Positions 1-9,244 are shown, counted from the stretch's first letter. The stretch: DNA of 64,000 nt from JBBQFI01 sp038237805 (GCA_038237805.1 JBBRYI010000008.1:116638-180637), one strand, 5' to 3'. Notes: generated by a model not told the origin, from the sequence alone. Made by a program: numbers and translations.

Positions 1-1068
1 CAGGAGCCGGTTGGGTTCCGCACGCACCGCCTGCAATTGATCTTTATAATAAACGCGCACGATATATCCGAGGTATTTTCGCGGGCCGCTGTCCACCGAC
101 TCGGTTGGCGCTGCCTTGTTAGCCCGATTCCTTTTGCCCGGCACCGGCGGGACGACCGCGGCAGCCGCTGCAGTTAGAGCAGCGTCGGAAGAGATCGCAT
201 CTTTTTTCGGACGCAGATAAGTCACCGTCAGAATTTCCGGATTCGCTTCCTGCCAGTTATGATGCGGAGTTACCCATTCATAACTAACGTCCGCATCGGT
301 GAGGACGACACGCTGATTGTTATCGGCTGTGTCATAAAAAAAGACCTGTATTTTGACTTGCGTGTAATCGATCGGTGTCGCCGGGCGCTTCTTTACCGCG
401 ACGCGTAACGCCAAATGCGTTTCCGCGTCGGGATCATTCGTCACTGTCGGTGTCACTTCCGTGATTCCGAAAGTCGAGCCCTCGGGAATTCCGTCAGCGC
501 CGAAAGCCAGAGCCGCCGCCGCCGCTGCTCCAGGCGTGCTCGCTGCCGCAGGCACACCGATTCTTAATTTCATATCAGCTAACTCGTAGAGCGGACCTGC
601 CGCAGGCCCGAGTTCCTGCACCCGTCGCCACGTTTCATTCGAGCGATCGAAGAGCTGGATCGATTCGTAAATCATCGCCATCTCAGCGAGAGCGTTTGCG
701 TTCTTCGGTTCGTTTTGCACTGCTTCCTGCAAACGAGCGAGCGCAGTAGTAGTGTCACCGCGCTCGCGAAGTTTTCGCGCCTGGCGCAGCAAACGATCGG
801 CCATCGAGAGAGCTTCCTGTGTCGTCGCCCCGGTGGGCGCAGCTGAAGTCTGTGGGAGAGTCACCGATGTTGGTTCTTCCGCGGATGGAAGTGTCGACGG
901 AACTGTGCTAACAACCGGTTGCGTCAGTTTATAAGCAGCGTGTGTTTGCGACGCATAATAGTACGCGACCGCCACCAGTTCGGCGACGCCCACGAGCGCG
1001 ACAAAGCTCAGCGCTATCGCCAGCGACTTATCCGACCGCAGCGTGGATGAAAATGGCAGGGCATGCAT
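1..1068 (-). CDS. Membrane-anchored hypothetical protein, 3' end beyond the window
   Basis: The minus strand is open for 356 codons from an ATG at 1068 to the left edge with no stop, so the gene continues outside. A GAGGG lies a few bases before the ATG. The N-terminus is basic and is followed by one hydrophobic helix (about residues 16-36), then a Pro/Thr-rich linker. A helical stretch about residues 80-120 reads like one or two TPR units. The rest is a soluble domain rich in beta-type sequence with Ala-rich spacers. I do not recognise a family. The likely topology is a single N-terminal anchor with a periplasmic or cytoplasmic soluble part. The function is unknown. Confidence 0.75.
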   Translation of the reverse strand, partial: MHALPFSSTLRSDKSLAIALSFVALVGVAELVAVAYYYASQTHAAYKLTQPVVSTVPSTLPSAEEPTSVTLPQTSAAPTGATTQEALSMADRLLRQARKLRERGDTTTALARLQEAVQNEPKNANALAEMAMIYESIQLFDRSNETWRRVQELGPAAGPLYELADMKLRIGVPAAASTPGAAAAAALAFGADGIPEGSTFGITEVTPTVTNDPDAETHLALRVAVKKRPATPIDYTQVKIQVFFYDTADNNQRVVLTDADVSYEWVTPHHNWQEANPEILTVTYLRPKKDAISSDAALTAAAAAVVPPVPGKRNRANKAAPTESVDSGPRKYLGYIVRVYYKDQLQAVRAEPNRLL

Positions 1069-1112
1069 GTTTACCCTCGGAATTTTTTAGGCACGCTCCT
1101 TCTGCTGTCAAC

Positions 1113-1583
1113 TCAGCGCGAAATATCGGTTTGGCTTAACAACTTAAATCCTTCACCGAGCAACACGGAAGAGGCGCATTCCGTATCATCCAGATGCAAA
1201 GCAAGTGCGGCGTATCCGCGCGGACGGGTGAGTAAGGGATAGGTGAAATGCACATTCACTTCCGCCATTAAAAGCGCTGCAAGCAGTTTTGAAAGTTGCG
1301 TCGCGACCTCGCGCATTTCTACAACCACCATTTCGCATACGCCGAAGGGAACGTTGTTCTCTTTAAAAAGTTCCAACACACGCTCCGGGTCGCTCACGAC
1401 GATGCGCGCGATCGCGGAATCGGTTGATTCGGAAATGCTCAGGGCAACCACAGTCGTCTGATTGAGATTGAGCAGTTTTACGATGTCGAGCATTGCGCCG
1501 ACTTTGTTCGGCAAAAAAATCGAGAATTGCTTCACCAGCGGTCCGCCAATTTTTGATGTGGTCTCGGGTAATTTAACAGCCAT
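1113..1583 (-). CDS. ACT-domain protein (tandem ACT)
   Basis: This 156-residue protein begins at an ATG with GGAG nine bases upstream. Longer in-frame starts up to 1694 exist but add a non-conserved basic leader. The first half (FSIFLPNKVGAMLDIVKLL) is a typical ACT beta-alpha-beta start with the Gly that contacts amino-acid ligands. A second ACT-like unit follows (MAEVNVHFTYPLLTRPRG). Stand-alone tandem ACT proteins usually sense amino acids or regulate a partner enzyme. No catalytic domain is attached, and no branched-chain or aromatic biosynthesis gene is adjacent, so the ligand cannot be named. It is transcribed divergently from lysS, and the two starts are about 160 bp apart. Confidence 0.75.
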   Translation of the reverse strand: MAVKLPETTSKIGGPLVKQFSIFLPNKVGAMLDIVKLLNLNQTTVVALSISESTDSAIARIVVSDPERVLELFKENNVPFGVCEMVVVEMREVATQLSKLLAALLMAEVNVHFTYPLLTRPRGYAALALHLDDTECASSVLLGEGFKLLSQTDISR

Positions 1584-1742
1584 GAGAGAATCGCTCCGTG
1601 CGCTAATATTGCGCAGCAGCTTCCGCGCGAACGGGCGGAACTTTTCGCCTTGGACGGGGCGAATGCAAACTGAAAGTTTAGGGCAAGCGGTCACGCTTCC
1701 TCCTGTTAAATCGAGACTTTCTGTCTAGAGTCGCTCTTCTGC

Positions 1743-3194
1743 ATGGAAGAAGAGAATGATCTGATCGCGCAGCGACGCGAAAAGCTCGAAAAATTGCGCG
1801 CTCACGGTGTCGCGCCTTTCGGGGCCGCATTCGAAACCAACGGAACCATCGCGCAAGTACGGGAAAAATTTGCCGAAGGCGAAACCTTGCGCGCGGCCGG
1901 TCGCATCACGGCGCATCGCAACATGGGAAAAAGCCATTTCGTCGACTTGCGGGATTCAACGGGACGCATCCAGGTTTATATCCACGCGAAAGAAGTGGGA
2001 CCGGAAACGCTTGAAATTTTCGATCTGCTCGACATTGGCGATTTCATTGGTGTCGAAGGCGAATGTTTTTTGACTAAGACGAGCGAACCGACACTAAAAG
2101 TTCGCTCGCTTTCGGTATTGGGAAAATCTTTGCGACCCCTTCCGGAAAAGTGGCACGGGCTCCAGGACGTCGAAACGCGCTACCGGCAACGCTATCTCGA
2201 TCTCCTGACTAACGAGGAGTCGCGATCTATTTTTGAAAAGCGAATCGTGATTCTGCGCGAGATACGCCGTTTCATGGAAGAGCGCGGATTTCTGGAAGTG
2301 GAAACGCCGATGTTACAGGCGGTCGCGGGCGGCGCCGCGGCCGAGCCGTTCCGCACGCATCACAAGGCGCTCGGTCTCGATCTTTACCTGCGCATTGCGC
2401 CGGAGCTTTATCTTAAACGATTGCTTGTCGGCGGTTTCAACAAAGTCTTTGAGTTGAACCGTAACTTCCGGAACGAAGGAATTTCGCGCAAACACAATCC
2501 CGAATTCACAATGCTGGAAGGATATTGGGCCTACGCCGATTTCGAAAAAATCGCGGACCTCGTCGAAGAATTGATCTGTCATCTCGCGCAGACGCTTTCC
2601 GGTTCGATGCAAGTCGAGCATCGCGATAGCGAAGGAAATGTGACGCGGACGATTAATCTGACGCGGCCCTGGCGGCGCGCGCGTTATCGCGACCTCATTC
2701 GCGAAACCGATCCCAAATGGTTCGATTACACAGACGAAAAACGACGTGAACGCGCGAGGGAGCTAGGCATCGAAATCAATCCGCGCATGGCCGATTACGA
2801 AGTGACGCAACAAATCTTCGAAAAGTTGGTGGAAGAAAAAACATTCGATCCACTCTTCGTCACGCATTGCCCGAAAGAGTTAGTTCCGTTGGCCAAGCAA
2901 AATTTGGAGGACGATTCGCTGGTCGATGTTTACGAGTTGATCATCAACGGCGTCGAAATTTCTCCTGGCTATTCGGAATTGAACGATCCCCTGACACAGC
3001 GTCAACGTCTTCTCGAACAAGCGGGCGAAGAAACGCAAAAGATCGACGAAGAGTTTTTGCTCGCGCTCGAACACGGCATGCCGTCCGCGGGCGGATTCGG
3101 ACTTGGCATCGATCGCCTAACGATGCTCCTTACCGGCGCCGAATCGATTCGCGATGTGATTTTGTTTCCGCTGCTCAAACCGAAACGGGATTAG
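1743..3194 (+). CDS. lysS: Lysyl-tRNA synthetase, class II
   Basis: At 483 residues this is the usual length of bacterial LysRS. The N-terminal OB-fold anticodon-binding domain (about residues 50-150, GRIxxxRxMGKxxFxxLxD pattern) is followed by the class II catalytic core. That core has motif 1 around FMEERGFLEVETPML, motif 2 with FRNEGISRKHNPEFTMLE, and motif 3 ending GLGIDRLTMLLT. The enzyme charges tRNA-Lys with lysine using ATP in the cytoplasm. It ends shortly before a glutaredoxin gene on the same strand. The dispersed 10-mer motif occurs here with one mismatch, inside the codons of motif 3 (3115-3124). Confidence 0.97.
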   Translation: MEEENDLIAQRREKLEKLRAHGVAPFGAAFETNGTIAQVREKFAEGETLRAAGRITAHRNMGKSHFVDLRDSTGRIQVYIHAKEVGPETLEIFDLLDIGDFIGVEGECFLTKTSEPTLKVRSLSVLGKSLRPLPEKWHGLQDVETRYRQRYLDLLTNEESRSIFEKRIVILREIRRFMEERGFLEVETPMLQAVAGGAAAEPFRTHHKALGLDLYLRIAPELYLKRLLVGGFNKVFELNRNFRNEGISRKHNPEFTMLEGYWAYADFEKIADLVEELICHLAQTLSGSMQVEHRDSEGNVTRTINLTRPWRRARYRDLIRETDPKWFDYTDEKRRERARELGIEINPRMADYEVTQQIFEKLVEEKTFDPLFVTHCPKELVPLAKQNLEDDSLVDVYELIINGVEISPGYSELNDPLTQRQRLLEQAGEETQKIDEEFLLALEHGMPSAGGFGLGIDRLTMLLTGAESIRDVILFPLLKPKRD

Positions 3195-3280
3195 CACTTG
3201 CATGCAAGATCGCAGGCATCGCCTGGCGTTTGTAAAATGCAGTGGATGAAATCCGTCGCGTGCGTGCTAAGTTTGGGGAA

Positions 3281-3616
3281 ATGGATACGCCTGAAATTAC
3301 TGCTTACTTGAAAACGACGTGCGGCTGGAGCGGCGGCGTTCGAGCTGTGCTCGCCAAATACAATCTCAAATATACCGAGAAGGATATTATTCAGAACCCG
3401 GCTTTTCGCTGGGAGATGGAAACAAAGAGCGGTCAGCCCCTTTCGCCTTGCGTGGAGATTAACGGCAAAATGCTCGCCGATATCAGCGGGGAGGAAGTCG
3501 AGAATTATTTGATCGAAAACGATCTCGTGGCGCAGAGTGACGCTACGACCGCAGTGCCAACAAACGCTCCATGCCCGCCGGAACAGCACGGGACCGCGGT
3601 GAAAATGCGCATGTGA
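3281..3616 (+). CDS. Glutaredoxin-like monothiol protein
   Basis: The protein has 111 residues from an ATG preceded by GGGGA. An upstream ATG at 3242 has no ribosome site. The sequence PEITAYLKTTCGWSGGVRAVL matches the start of a thioredoxin-fold glutaredoxin, with CGWS as a monothiol-type active site. A later SPCVEINGKMLADISGEEV matches the cis-Pro and glutathione-binding region. A C-terminal tail of about 25 residues has an extra Cys (NAPCPPE) and resembles tails of glutaredoxins in related phyla. Likely roles are glutathione-dependent thiol reduction or Fe-S handling in the cytoplasm. It lies between lysS and the PBP gene on the same strand. Confidence 0.8.
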   Translation: MDTPEITAYLKTTCGWSGGVRAVLAKYNLKYTEKDIIQNPAFRWEMETKSGQPLSPCVEINGKMLADISGEEVENYLIENDLVAQSDATTAVPTNAPCPPEQHGTAVKMRM

Positions 3617-3699
3617 TTCGTTGAACTGTTGCAGCGCTCAAGTGTCAAAAGCGTTTTGCGGATTAACGCCTCGACGCTAAATCGCTGCAACGCCCGACG

Positions 3700-5880
3700 A
3701 TGAAACTTTTCGCGCGCTACCCGCTCTCGAACAAAAGCGGTAGCTCAAATAAGAAGCGCAGCAGCTTCCTTAATTGGAAACTGGCGCTGCTGCTCATTCC
3801 GCTCGCTGTCGGCTTCGGCGTGCTCCTCTTTTTCGGCGCCTGGGCGCAAAGCTTCGACATGCAGAAGCTGGACGAAATGCCGGAGCGTAACACCGTCTTC
3901 GACGTTGATGGTAAAATTTACAGCCGGCTCGCGGGGGCGAATCGGTTGAAGGTTTCATTTAGCGAGGTCTCACCTTTGTTCGTCGACGCGCTCGTGGCGC
4001 GCGAAGACACGCGGTTTTTCGAACACAGTGGTGTGGATTGGCGCGGCGTTTTGCGTGCGCTCTATCGCGATATCGCCACGCGCTCGGCCAAGGAAGGCGC
4101 GAGCAGCATCACCCAACAACTCGCGCGCAACAGTCTGCCGCTTGGGGGCCGCACCATCAGCCGTAAATTACTCGAAGCGATGGTGGCATTTCGCATCGAG
4201 CGCGAATATTCCAAGCAGCAGATTCTCGAGCTCTATATGAACCGAATTTATTTCGGTTCCGGCTGTTACGGAATTGAGACGGCGTGCCAGGCCTACTTTG
4301 GTAAAGATGCGTCGAAACTAAATCTTGCGGAAGCTGCTTTGCTGGCCGGGATCATCCGCGGTCCGAACCGGTATTCTCCGCTGAAAAATCCGAAGGGAGC
4401 GACCATTCAGCGCGACACCGTAATTGATCGGATGCTGGATTTGAAAAAAATTCCCGCGTCTCAGGCGCAGGAGGCGAAACTCGCGAAAGTCACCTCGCAT
4501 CCGAAACGGCTGCCGCTTATCCAGGAAAATTATGCGATGGATGCGGTGCAGCGCGATTTGAATTTGCTCCTGACCCAGGATCAGATCGACAACGGCGGGC
4601 TCTATATTTACACAACGCTCGATGCCAGCGTGCAAAACGCGGCGACGATCGCGCTCGAAACACAGCTGGCCAAAATCGAGAACCAATCCAACTTTCGTCA
4701 TCCGAAAAAGTCGGACTACCACGCGCCGGAAGACGTGCCTGACGCAGCGATGCCCTATCTCGAAGGCGCGCTCGTCGCTATCGACAATGCCAGTGGCGGT
4801 ATCCGTGCGCTCGTGGGCGGTCGCGATTATGTGCAGAGCAAATTCAATCGCGCGTTGCCGCCGGCGAACCGGCAGATCGGTTCGTCGTTCAAACCATTCG
4901 TCTACACGCTCGCCTTCATGCACGGCATTCTCCCGGGTGCAACGATCAGCGACGGTCCGATCGAGCCGGGAGAGATCACGGGCGCTGGGAATTGGTCACC
5001 CGGAAATTCAGATGGAACCTTCGGCGGCGTTCAACCCGCTTCGTATGGTCTGATTCATTCCCGCAATACGATGAGCGTGCGCATCGGCGAGTTCGCTCGC
5101 CTGGATGATGTGCAAAAAATTGCGTTCACACTCGGACTCGGGCAAAACATTCCGCACGTTCCGGCGATCTATATCGGTTCGTTTGAAACGAATCTGAAAG
5201 ATCTGACTGCGGCTTACACGGTTTTTCCAAACGCCGGCGTCCGCAAGCAGGCCTACATCATCGAACGCATCGACGATCCCGATCACAATCCGATTTATCG
5301 TGCGGCGCATGTTTTACTTCCCACGCTCGACCCGAGCGCGTGCTGGATGACTTCGAAGTTAATGGAGGAAGTCTTGACGCACGGGACGGCGGCGGCCTCT
5401 CGCTCGTTAGGCTTTAAATTGCCGGCTGCGGGAAAAACCGGAACTACCAACGATTACAAAGATGCCTGGTTTGTCGGATACACCAGTGCGCTCACTTGCG
5501 GCGTTTGGGTTGGCTTCGATCAGCCGGTCACAATTATCCCGCACGGATACGGCGCGGCGCTCGCGCTACCGGTGTGGACACAAGTGATGAACAAAGCGGC
5601 GCAACGTTATCCAGCGCAGGAATTGCAACCGAGCATGCCGCAAGCGCGCGCCGTGGTCTGCGCCTACTCCAATCAACTCGCGACGACCGGATGTGAGGCC
5701 GCAGGGACAGCTTACGAAATCACCCTGCCCGCGGACAAAGTGCCTACCGTTCCATGTCAGGATCACGGCGGGGGAGACACGCAACTCGTGCAAAAACTTC
5801 AGGCCGCCGGTCAAAAAGCCGCCGCTTTACCGAACAAATTTCTGCAATCATTCCGAAAATTCTTCGGCGGCGGACGTTAA
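3700..5880 (+). CDS. Bifunctional class A penicillin-binding protein (PBP1)
   Basis: This 726-residue protein has one N-terminal membrane helix (about residues 28-50). A GT51 glycosyltransferase domain follows, with the EDTRFFEHSG motif near residue 101, GASSITQQLARN, and RKxxEAxxAxRIE...KxxILExYxNxxYFG. The transpeptidase domain has the catalytic SSFK (Ser395, Lys398), an SRN motif and KTG at 579-581. It polymerises lipid II and cross-links peptidoglycan at the outer face of the inner membrane. The C-terminus has two extra Cys residues after the KTG domain. An exact copy of the dispersed 10-mer (5403-5412) encodes SLG just before the KTG box. Confidence 0.95.
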   Translation: MKLFARYPLSNKSGSSNKKRSSFLNWKLALLLIPLAVGFGVLLFFGAWAQSFDMQKLDEMPERNTVFDVDGKIYSRLAGANRLKVSFSEVSPLFVDALVAREDTRFFEHSGVDWRGVLRALYRDIATRSAKEGASSITQQLARNSLPLGGRTISRKLLEAMVAFRIEREYSKQQILELYMNRIYFGSGCYGIETACQAYFGKDASKLNLAEAALLAGIIRGPNRYSPLKNPKGATIQRDTVIDRMLDLKKIPASQAQEAKLAKVTSHPKRLPLIQENYAMDAVQRDLNLLLTQDQIDNGGLYIYTTLDASVQNAATIALETQLAKIENQSNFRHPKKSDYHAPEDVPDAAMPYLEGALVAIDNASGGIRALVGGRDYVQSKFNRALPPANRQIGSSFKPFVYTLAFMHGILPGATISDGPIEPGEITGAGNWSPGNSDGTFGGVQPASYGLIHSRNTMSVRIGEFARLDDVQKIAFTLGLGQNIPHVPAIYIGSFETNLKDLTAAYTVFPNAGVRKQAYIIERIDDPDHNPIYRAAHVLLPTLDPSACWMTSKLMEEVLTHGTAAASRSLGFKLPAAGKTGTTNDYKDAWFVGYTSALTCGVWVGFDQPVTIIPHGYGAALALPVWTQVMNKAAQRYPAQELQPSMPQARAVVCAYSNQLATTGCEAAGTAYEITLPADKVPTVPCQDHGGGDTQLVQKLQAAGQKAAALPNKFLQSFRKFFGGGR

Positions 5881-5902
5881 TGCTGCTACGGCGCAACGTC
5901 TG

Positions 5903-6526
5903 TCACTGCGCACGCGTGACGGCCTTGTCAGGTTGATTTTGCCTAACGAGTTGTTCGTAGTCAGCTGCGGTATCGATATCGATCGCGCCCTCGGGAAACG
6001 CATACTCTGCGACGTCTTTTCGGTGATTGAGAATGACTTGTTTCGCGCCACTGTCTTCATCGAGCACAAAGAGCTCATCGAAATAGGCACGGGCAAATAA
6101 AGCCGGAACCCCCAACGTTTCGGCATAACTGGAAGCGACAATCGGTTTTTTCGTTTCTGTGTGTATTGCGGCCAGGTCGCCGATGGTCTTCGCATCGACC
6201 AAAGGCTGATCGCACGCGAGCAGAATGACCGCATCGAGATTCGGATACGCTCCGAGCAAACCTCGTAATCCTGCCCGGATGGAATTTCCAATTCCGCGCT
6301 GCCACATTTCGTTTTCAATCAAGAACTCCCTTGTCTCTGCCAATTCCGCTAATATGTGATCGCGGTCCGCGCCCACAACGACAGCGACGGGAGAACATCC
6401 GGCCGCCGTCGCAACATCAATCATTCGACGAAGAAAGGTTTGACCGCGAAATCTCAGAAGCTGTTTGGCCCTGCCAAAACGAGAGGAACCTCCCGCAGCG
6501 AGGATGATCGCACCGATTTTTTCCAT
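5903..6526 (-). CDS. MocA/MobA-like molybdenum-cofactor nucleotidyltransferase
   Basis: The 207-residue protein starts IGAIILAAGGSSRFGRAKQLL, the N-terminal nucleotide-binding signature LAAGxSxRxGxxK of MocA/MobA transferases, and continues with ACDQPLVD (metal-binding Asp) and a GxPALF segment. MocA transfers CMP to molybdopterin to make the cytosine dinucleotide cofactor used by xanthine-dehydrogenase-type enzymes. The gene lies directly downstream of xdhC, three bases apart, and the end of a molybdenum hydroxylase gene lies upstream, which supports a MocA rather than MobA role. GTP versus CTP use cannot be settled by eye. The dispersed 10-mer occurs inside the gene (5941-5950). Confidence 0.85.
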   Translation of the reverse strand: MEKIGAIILAAGGSSRFGRAKQLLRFRGQTFLRRMIDVATAAGCSPVAVVVGADRDHILAELAETREFLIENEMWQRGIGNSIRAGLRGLLGAYPNLDAVILLACDQPLVDAKTIGDLAAIHTETKKPIVASSYAETLGVPALFARAYFDELFVLDEDSGAKQVILNHRKDVAEYAFPEGAIDIDTAADYEQLVRQNQPDKAVTRAQ

Positions 6527-6529
6527 CGC

Positions 6530-7474
6530 CTAACGAGCGGCGCCGGTTGCTTCTGGAAGATTGTAGCTGATGGCGTGGATGGGCGCCCTGCGATCGCGCA
6601 ACGATTCGGCGGAGGCGGCGGCAAAGACACTTTGAATTTCCGCGATGATGGCGAGGGCGATTTGTTCTGGGGTTTCCGCGCCGAGATCCAGCCCAGCAGG
6701 AGCGAAAAGTTGTGAATCGATCGGACCAGTGATGTCGAACATGTCTGCCAGCAGCTGATCGCGGCGTCGGCGCGGTCCGATCAATCCGAGATAGCGCAAG
6801 TCAAATGGCACCAACTTTTGCAAAGCAGAAAAATCCCGGCCGTAATTATGCGTCTTCACTATGGCAGCCGTCCAGGCATCCAAATTATCCGGCAACTCGG
6901 AGACAGTTTCGATTTCGATCAGTTGCCAACCAAGCAATTCACACAACGGACGAAACGGAATAGTGTCGTGTCCGCCACCGACAACGATCAATTGAAGCGG
7001 CGGATCGATTCGATGGACGAATTCGTCAGGTAGGGGCGATTGACTCAATCGCCCGCAGGCGGTGGCGTCAACCGCCCCTACCTCAATACGAGTACCGGCT
7101 TCCGGTCCCGCGAACTTCGTTAGGGCGAAGCAACTTTGCCGCGCGTCGAGATGCTGCGCGAGATCGCAAAGAAACTTCTCATTCAGGCATTCGATAAAAA
7201 CCTCGATCTCGCCGTTGCAACCGAAGCGACGGCGCATATCAAACGGGACCAGTTTCGGATCGCCTGTTTGAATTACCTCCTGCGCAAGCATGACTACTTC
7301 TTCTTCCAAACATCCGCCGCTGAGTGAGCCGACCGCGCGGCCGTCATTTGAAATTAACATCCGGGCGCCCGGCCGGCGATAACTTGAGCCGCGCACCCTA
7401 ACGAGCGTCGCCAGGGCCCATTTTTCGCCAGCGCGTTCTTCGAAGGCTCTAATGATGTCGCGTATCTCTTTCAC
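6530..7474 (-). CDS. xdhC: XdhC-family molybdenum-hydroxylase maturation protein, with in-frame palindromic insertion
   Basis: This 314-residue protein has the N-terminal XdhC/CoxI domain (SSYRRPGARMLISNDG, GSLSGGCLEEEV) and a C-terminal Rossmann-like XdhC domain (LIVVGGGHDTIPF, then YLGLIGPRRRRDQLL, and GLDLGAETPEQIALAIIAEI). XdhC binds sulfurated cofactor and loads it into xanthine-dehydrogenase-type enzymes. The gene is followed at three bases by the MocA-like gene, and its stop codon lies inside an exact copy of the dispersed 10-mer. Between the two domains, residues about 131-148 (VGAVDATACGRLSQSPLPDE) are encoded by a 53-bp imperfect palindrome at 7030-7082. That palindrome is related to an intergenic repeat near 10950, so this looks like a repeat captured in frame in the linker. 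Confidence 0.9.
   Translation of the reverse strand: MKEIRDIIRAFEERAGEKWALATLVRVRGSSYRRPGARMLISNDGRAVGSLSGGCLEEEVVMLAQEVIQTGDPKLVPFDMRRRFGCNGEIEVFIECLNEKFLCDLAQHLDARQSCFALTKFAGPEAGTRIEVGAVDATACGRLSQSPLPDEFVHRIDPPLQLIVVGGGHDTIPFRPLCELLGWQLIEIETVSELPDNLDAWTAAIVKTHNYGRDFSALQKLVPFDLRYLGLIGPRRRRDQLLADMFDITGPIDSQLFAPAGLDLGAETPEQIALAIIAEIQSVFAAASAESLRDRRAPIHAISYNLPEATGAAR
7030..7082. repeat. Palindromic repeat inside xdhC
   Basis: The outer arms GTAGGGGCGATTGAC and GTCAACCGCCCCTAC are complementary at 14 of 15 positions. An inner hairpin GGGCGATTGA/TCAATCGCCC is also present. The same GGGCGATTGA..TCAATCGCCCCTACC unit occurs intergenically at 10949-10976. It keeps the xdhC frame open. Confidence 0.8.
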
Positions 7475-7481
7475 GTCTTCT

Positions 7482-7580
7482 TAAGCTCCGCCATCCTGGC
7501 AGCGAAGGATCCCACGAACTCCTACCCGCTTCCACAAACTGCGAGATCCTTCGCTACGCTCAGGATGACAACGCCTGCTC
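7482..7580. repeat. REP-like intergenic repeat
   Basis: The gap between xdhC and the hydroxylase remnant holds two oppositely facing copies of a 'GCGAAGGATC' unit (near 7500 and 7545), ending in 'CTTCGCTACGCTCAGGATG'. This is the kind of short dispersed repeat common in soil bacteria. A related 'CATTCCGAGCGTAGTCGAGG' unit occurs at 17135. No gene is seen here. Confidence 0.5.
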
Positions 7581-7581
7581 C

Positions 7582-8460
7582 TCAAATCAACTTATCGAGC
7601 GTGATGGGCAAATCGCGAACGCGTTTTCCCGTTGCATGAAAAATCGCATTTGCCACGGCGGCAGGCACACCTACGATCCCGATGTCTCCAATACCGCGCG
7701 CGCCGAGATCCGGCATATGCGGATCGGGTTCGCCGATGAAATCGATGTCGAATTCGGGCGTGTCCGCACAAACCGGAACGTGGTACTCGGCCAGATTCGC
7801 ATTCAGCACGCGACCAATTTTTTCATCCGCTACGGTCGCCTCCATCAATGCCATTCCGAAACCAAAAAGCATTCCACTAATGATCTGGCTGCGCGCCAGA
7901 CGCGGATTCACCATTCGCCCGACATCGTAAACGCCCACCGCGCGCTTGACCCGCGTTTGGCCTAACGAATCGACGTGCACTTCGACGAAGATTGCGCCGA
8001 AGGACTGGAATGAAAACTTCTTGCGCTCCTCCTTATTCGGTTCAGACGTGAACTGCGCCTCGATTTGCTCTTGCCGGGAAGGAGTGAGCGACTCTGCAAG
8101 CTGGCCCTGATCGATCGGCCACCTGCCGCCCAAGTCCGTAACCTTCTTTTTCAATTCCGCGCAAGCACCCATCACTGCTGGCGCAACACTGGCGGTCAAC
8201 CACGAGCCGCCATTGTTCGGCGCTTCCGGAAATTGTGAATCGCCCAACTCAAAACGCACTTTCTCAATTGGAAGGCCAAGCGAATCGGCCGCGAATTGCG
8301 ACATCGCAGTGTAAGTTACCTGTCCCAATTTCGTGCGTGGCGCTACCGATGACGACGATCCCGTCTTTGCCCAAAATCGCAGTTGCTCGCCGGTCCGCCG
8401 CCATCCGATTTACTCGCCATCAATTTATAATCGGCGCAAAGCGATCAGACGGACGGCAAT
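7582..8460 (-). pseudogene. Remnant of xanthine dehydrogenase/aldehyde oxidase molybdopterin-binding subunit (C-terminal part)
   Basis: The frame from about 8328 to 7582 encodes the last 248 residues of a molybdenum-hydroxylase large subunit: GVYDVGRMVNPRLARSQIIS, GGMLFGFGMALMEAT-like text, and GARGIGDIGIVGVPAAVANA with the near-C-terminal catalytic-Glu region replaced by GIGDIG. Just upstream the family text SATHEIGTG continues in another frame. One extra A in GGTAACTT (about 8319) separates it from TYTAMSQF. Further upstream the frame meets a TGA (about 8420), and the remaining 500 or so residues of the family are absent before the sigma-factor promoter region. It is a decayed end rather than a working enzyme. 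The adjacent XdhC and MocA-like genes would have served it. Confidence 0.8.
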
Positions 8461-8625
8461 GAACCCTGTAACGCTTCTACCAAAAAATAGGACTTTCACC
8501 TACGGGCCGACACGCCCGCCCTCCAATTGTGCCTGAAATTCAGGTCTCGATAATTCGAATACCTACAACGGCATTTATGCAAAACGAAATACGGCGACCA
8601 AAATTTTGAGCTTGGAGGCTAAATC
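8461..8625. other. Leader region of the ECF sigma gene
   Basis: The region holds no gene. A short hairpin CCTGAAATTCAGG lies at about 8532-8545, and GGAGG lies at 8612-8616, nine bases before the sigma-factor ATG. Promoter boxes could not be assigned. Confidence 0.35.
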
Positions 8626-9228
8626 ATGATTCGTCCCCTTATTGATACCGATGGGCTTTCCGGCGCTTCTGACGAGGCCTTGATGAAAGCGATTACCGAT
8701 CGGAAACAACCCGCTCTGGAAGAATTGTATGGCCGGTACGGAAAAACGCTCAAAGCCGTCATCACGCATGTCGTGCATGAAGAAGCCGAAGCCGACGACG
8801 TCTTGCAGGAAATCTTTTTGCAGATTTGGCGCGAAGCTTCGCATTATTCACCACACGCAGGAAAACCGCTCGGGTGGGTGGTGACGTTGGCGCGGCGGCG
8901 TGCTATCGATCGCTTACGCCGGCGTCAGGCTTATTGTCGCGCCAAGGATCGCTTCGAAGAACATGTCGAGCAACAGCCCGCCGCATGGAAGCACAGTCGA
9001 ATCGACCAGGACATTAGTCGCGCAGATATGCGGAATTTTCTCGAACACCAGATGCGAAACCTGCCAGCGTATCAGCGTGAAGCGATCGAGCTCTCTTTCT
9101 TCGAAGGACTCAGTCATCGCGAAATTGCCGCCAAAACGGGAACGCCCTTGGGTACGGTAAAAACGCGCCTCGAGCTCGGTTTACGCAAGCTAACCAGCGG
9201 TATCCGACCGCTGCGGCAAAAAATCTAG
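8626..9228 (+). CDS. ECF-type RNA polymerase sigma factor
   Basis: The protein has 200 residues and a strong GGAGG ribosome site. Region 2 (ALEELYGRYGKTL, then EEAEADDVLQEIFLQIW, then HAGKPLGWVVTLARRRAIDRLRRR) and region 4 (LPAYQREAIELSFFEGLSH, REIAAKTGTPLGTVKTRLE) are intact. It redirects RNA polymerase to a small regulon. No anti-sigma factor or ChrR-type zinc protein follows, and the next gene (infC) is convergent. Its signal is therefore unknown. A CTCGTTAGGC copy lies three bases after the stop. Confidence 0.92.
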   Translation: MIRPLIDTDGLSGASDEALMKAITDRKQPALEELYGRYGKTLKAVITHVVHEEAEADDVLQEIFLQIWREASHYSPHAGKPLGWVVTLARRRAIDRLRRRQAYCRAKDRFEEHVEQQPAAWKHSRIDQDISRADMRNFLEHQMRNLPAYQREAIELSFFEGLSHREIAAKTGTPLGTVKTRLELGLRKLTSGIRPLRQKI

Positions 9229-9244
9229 CGACTCGTTAGGCGCC

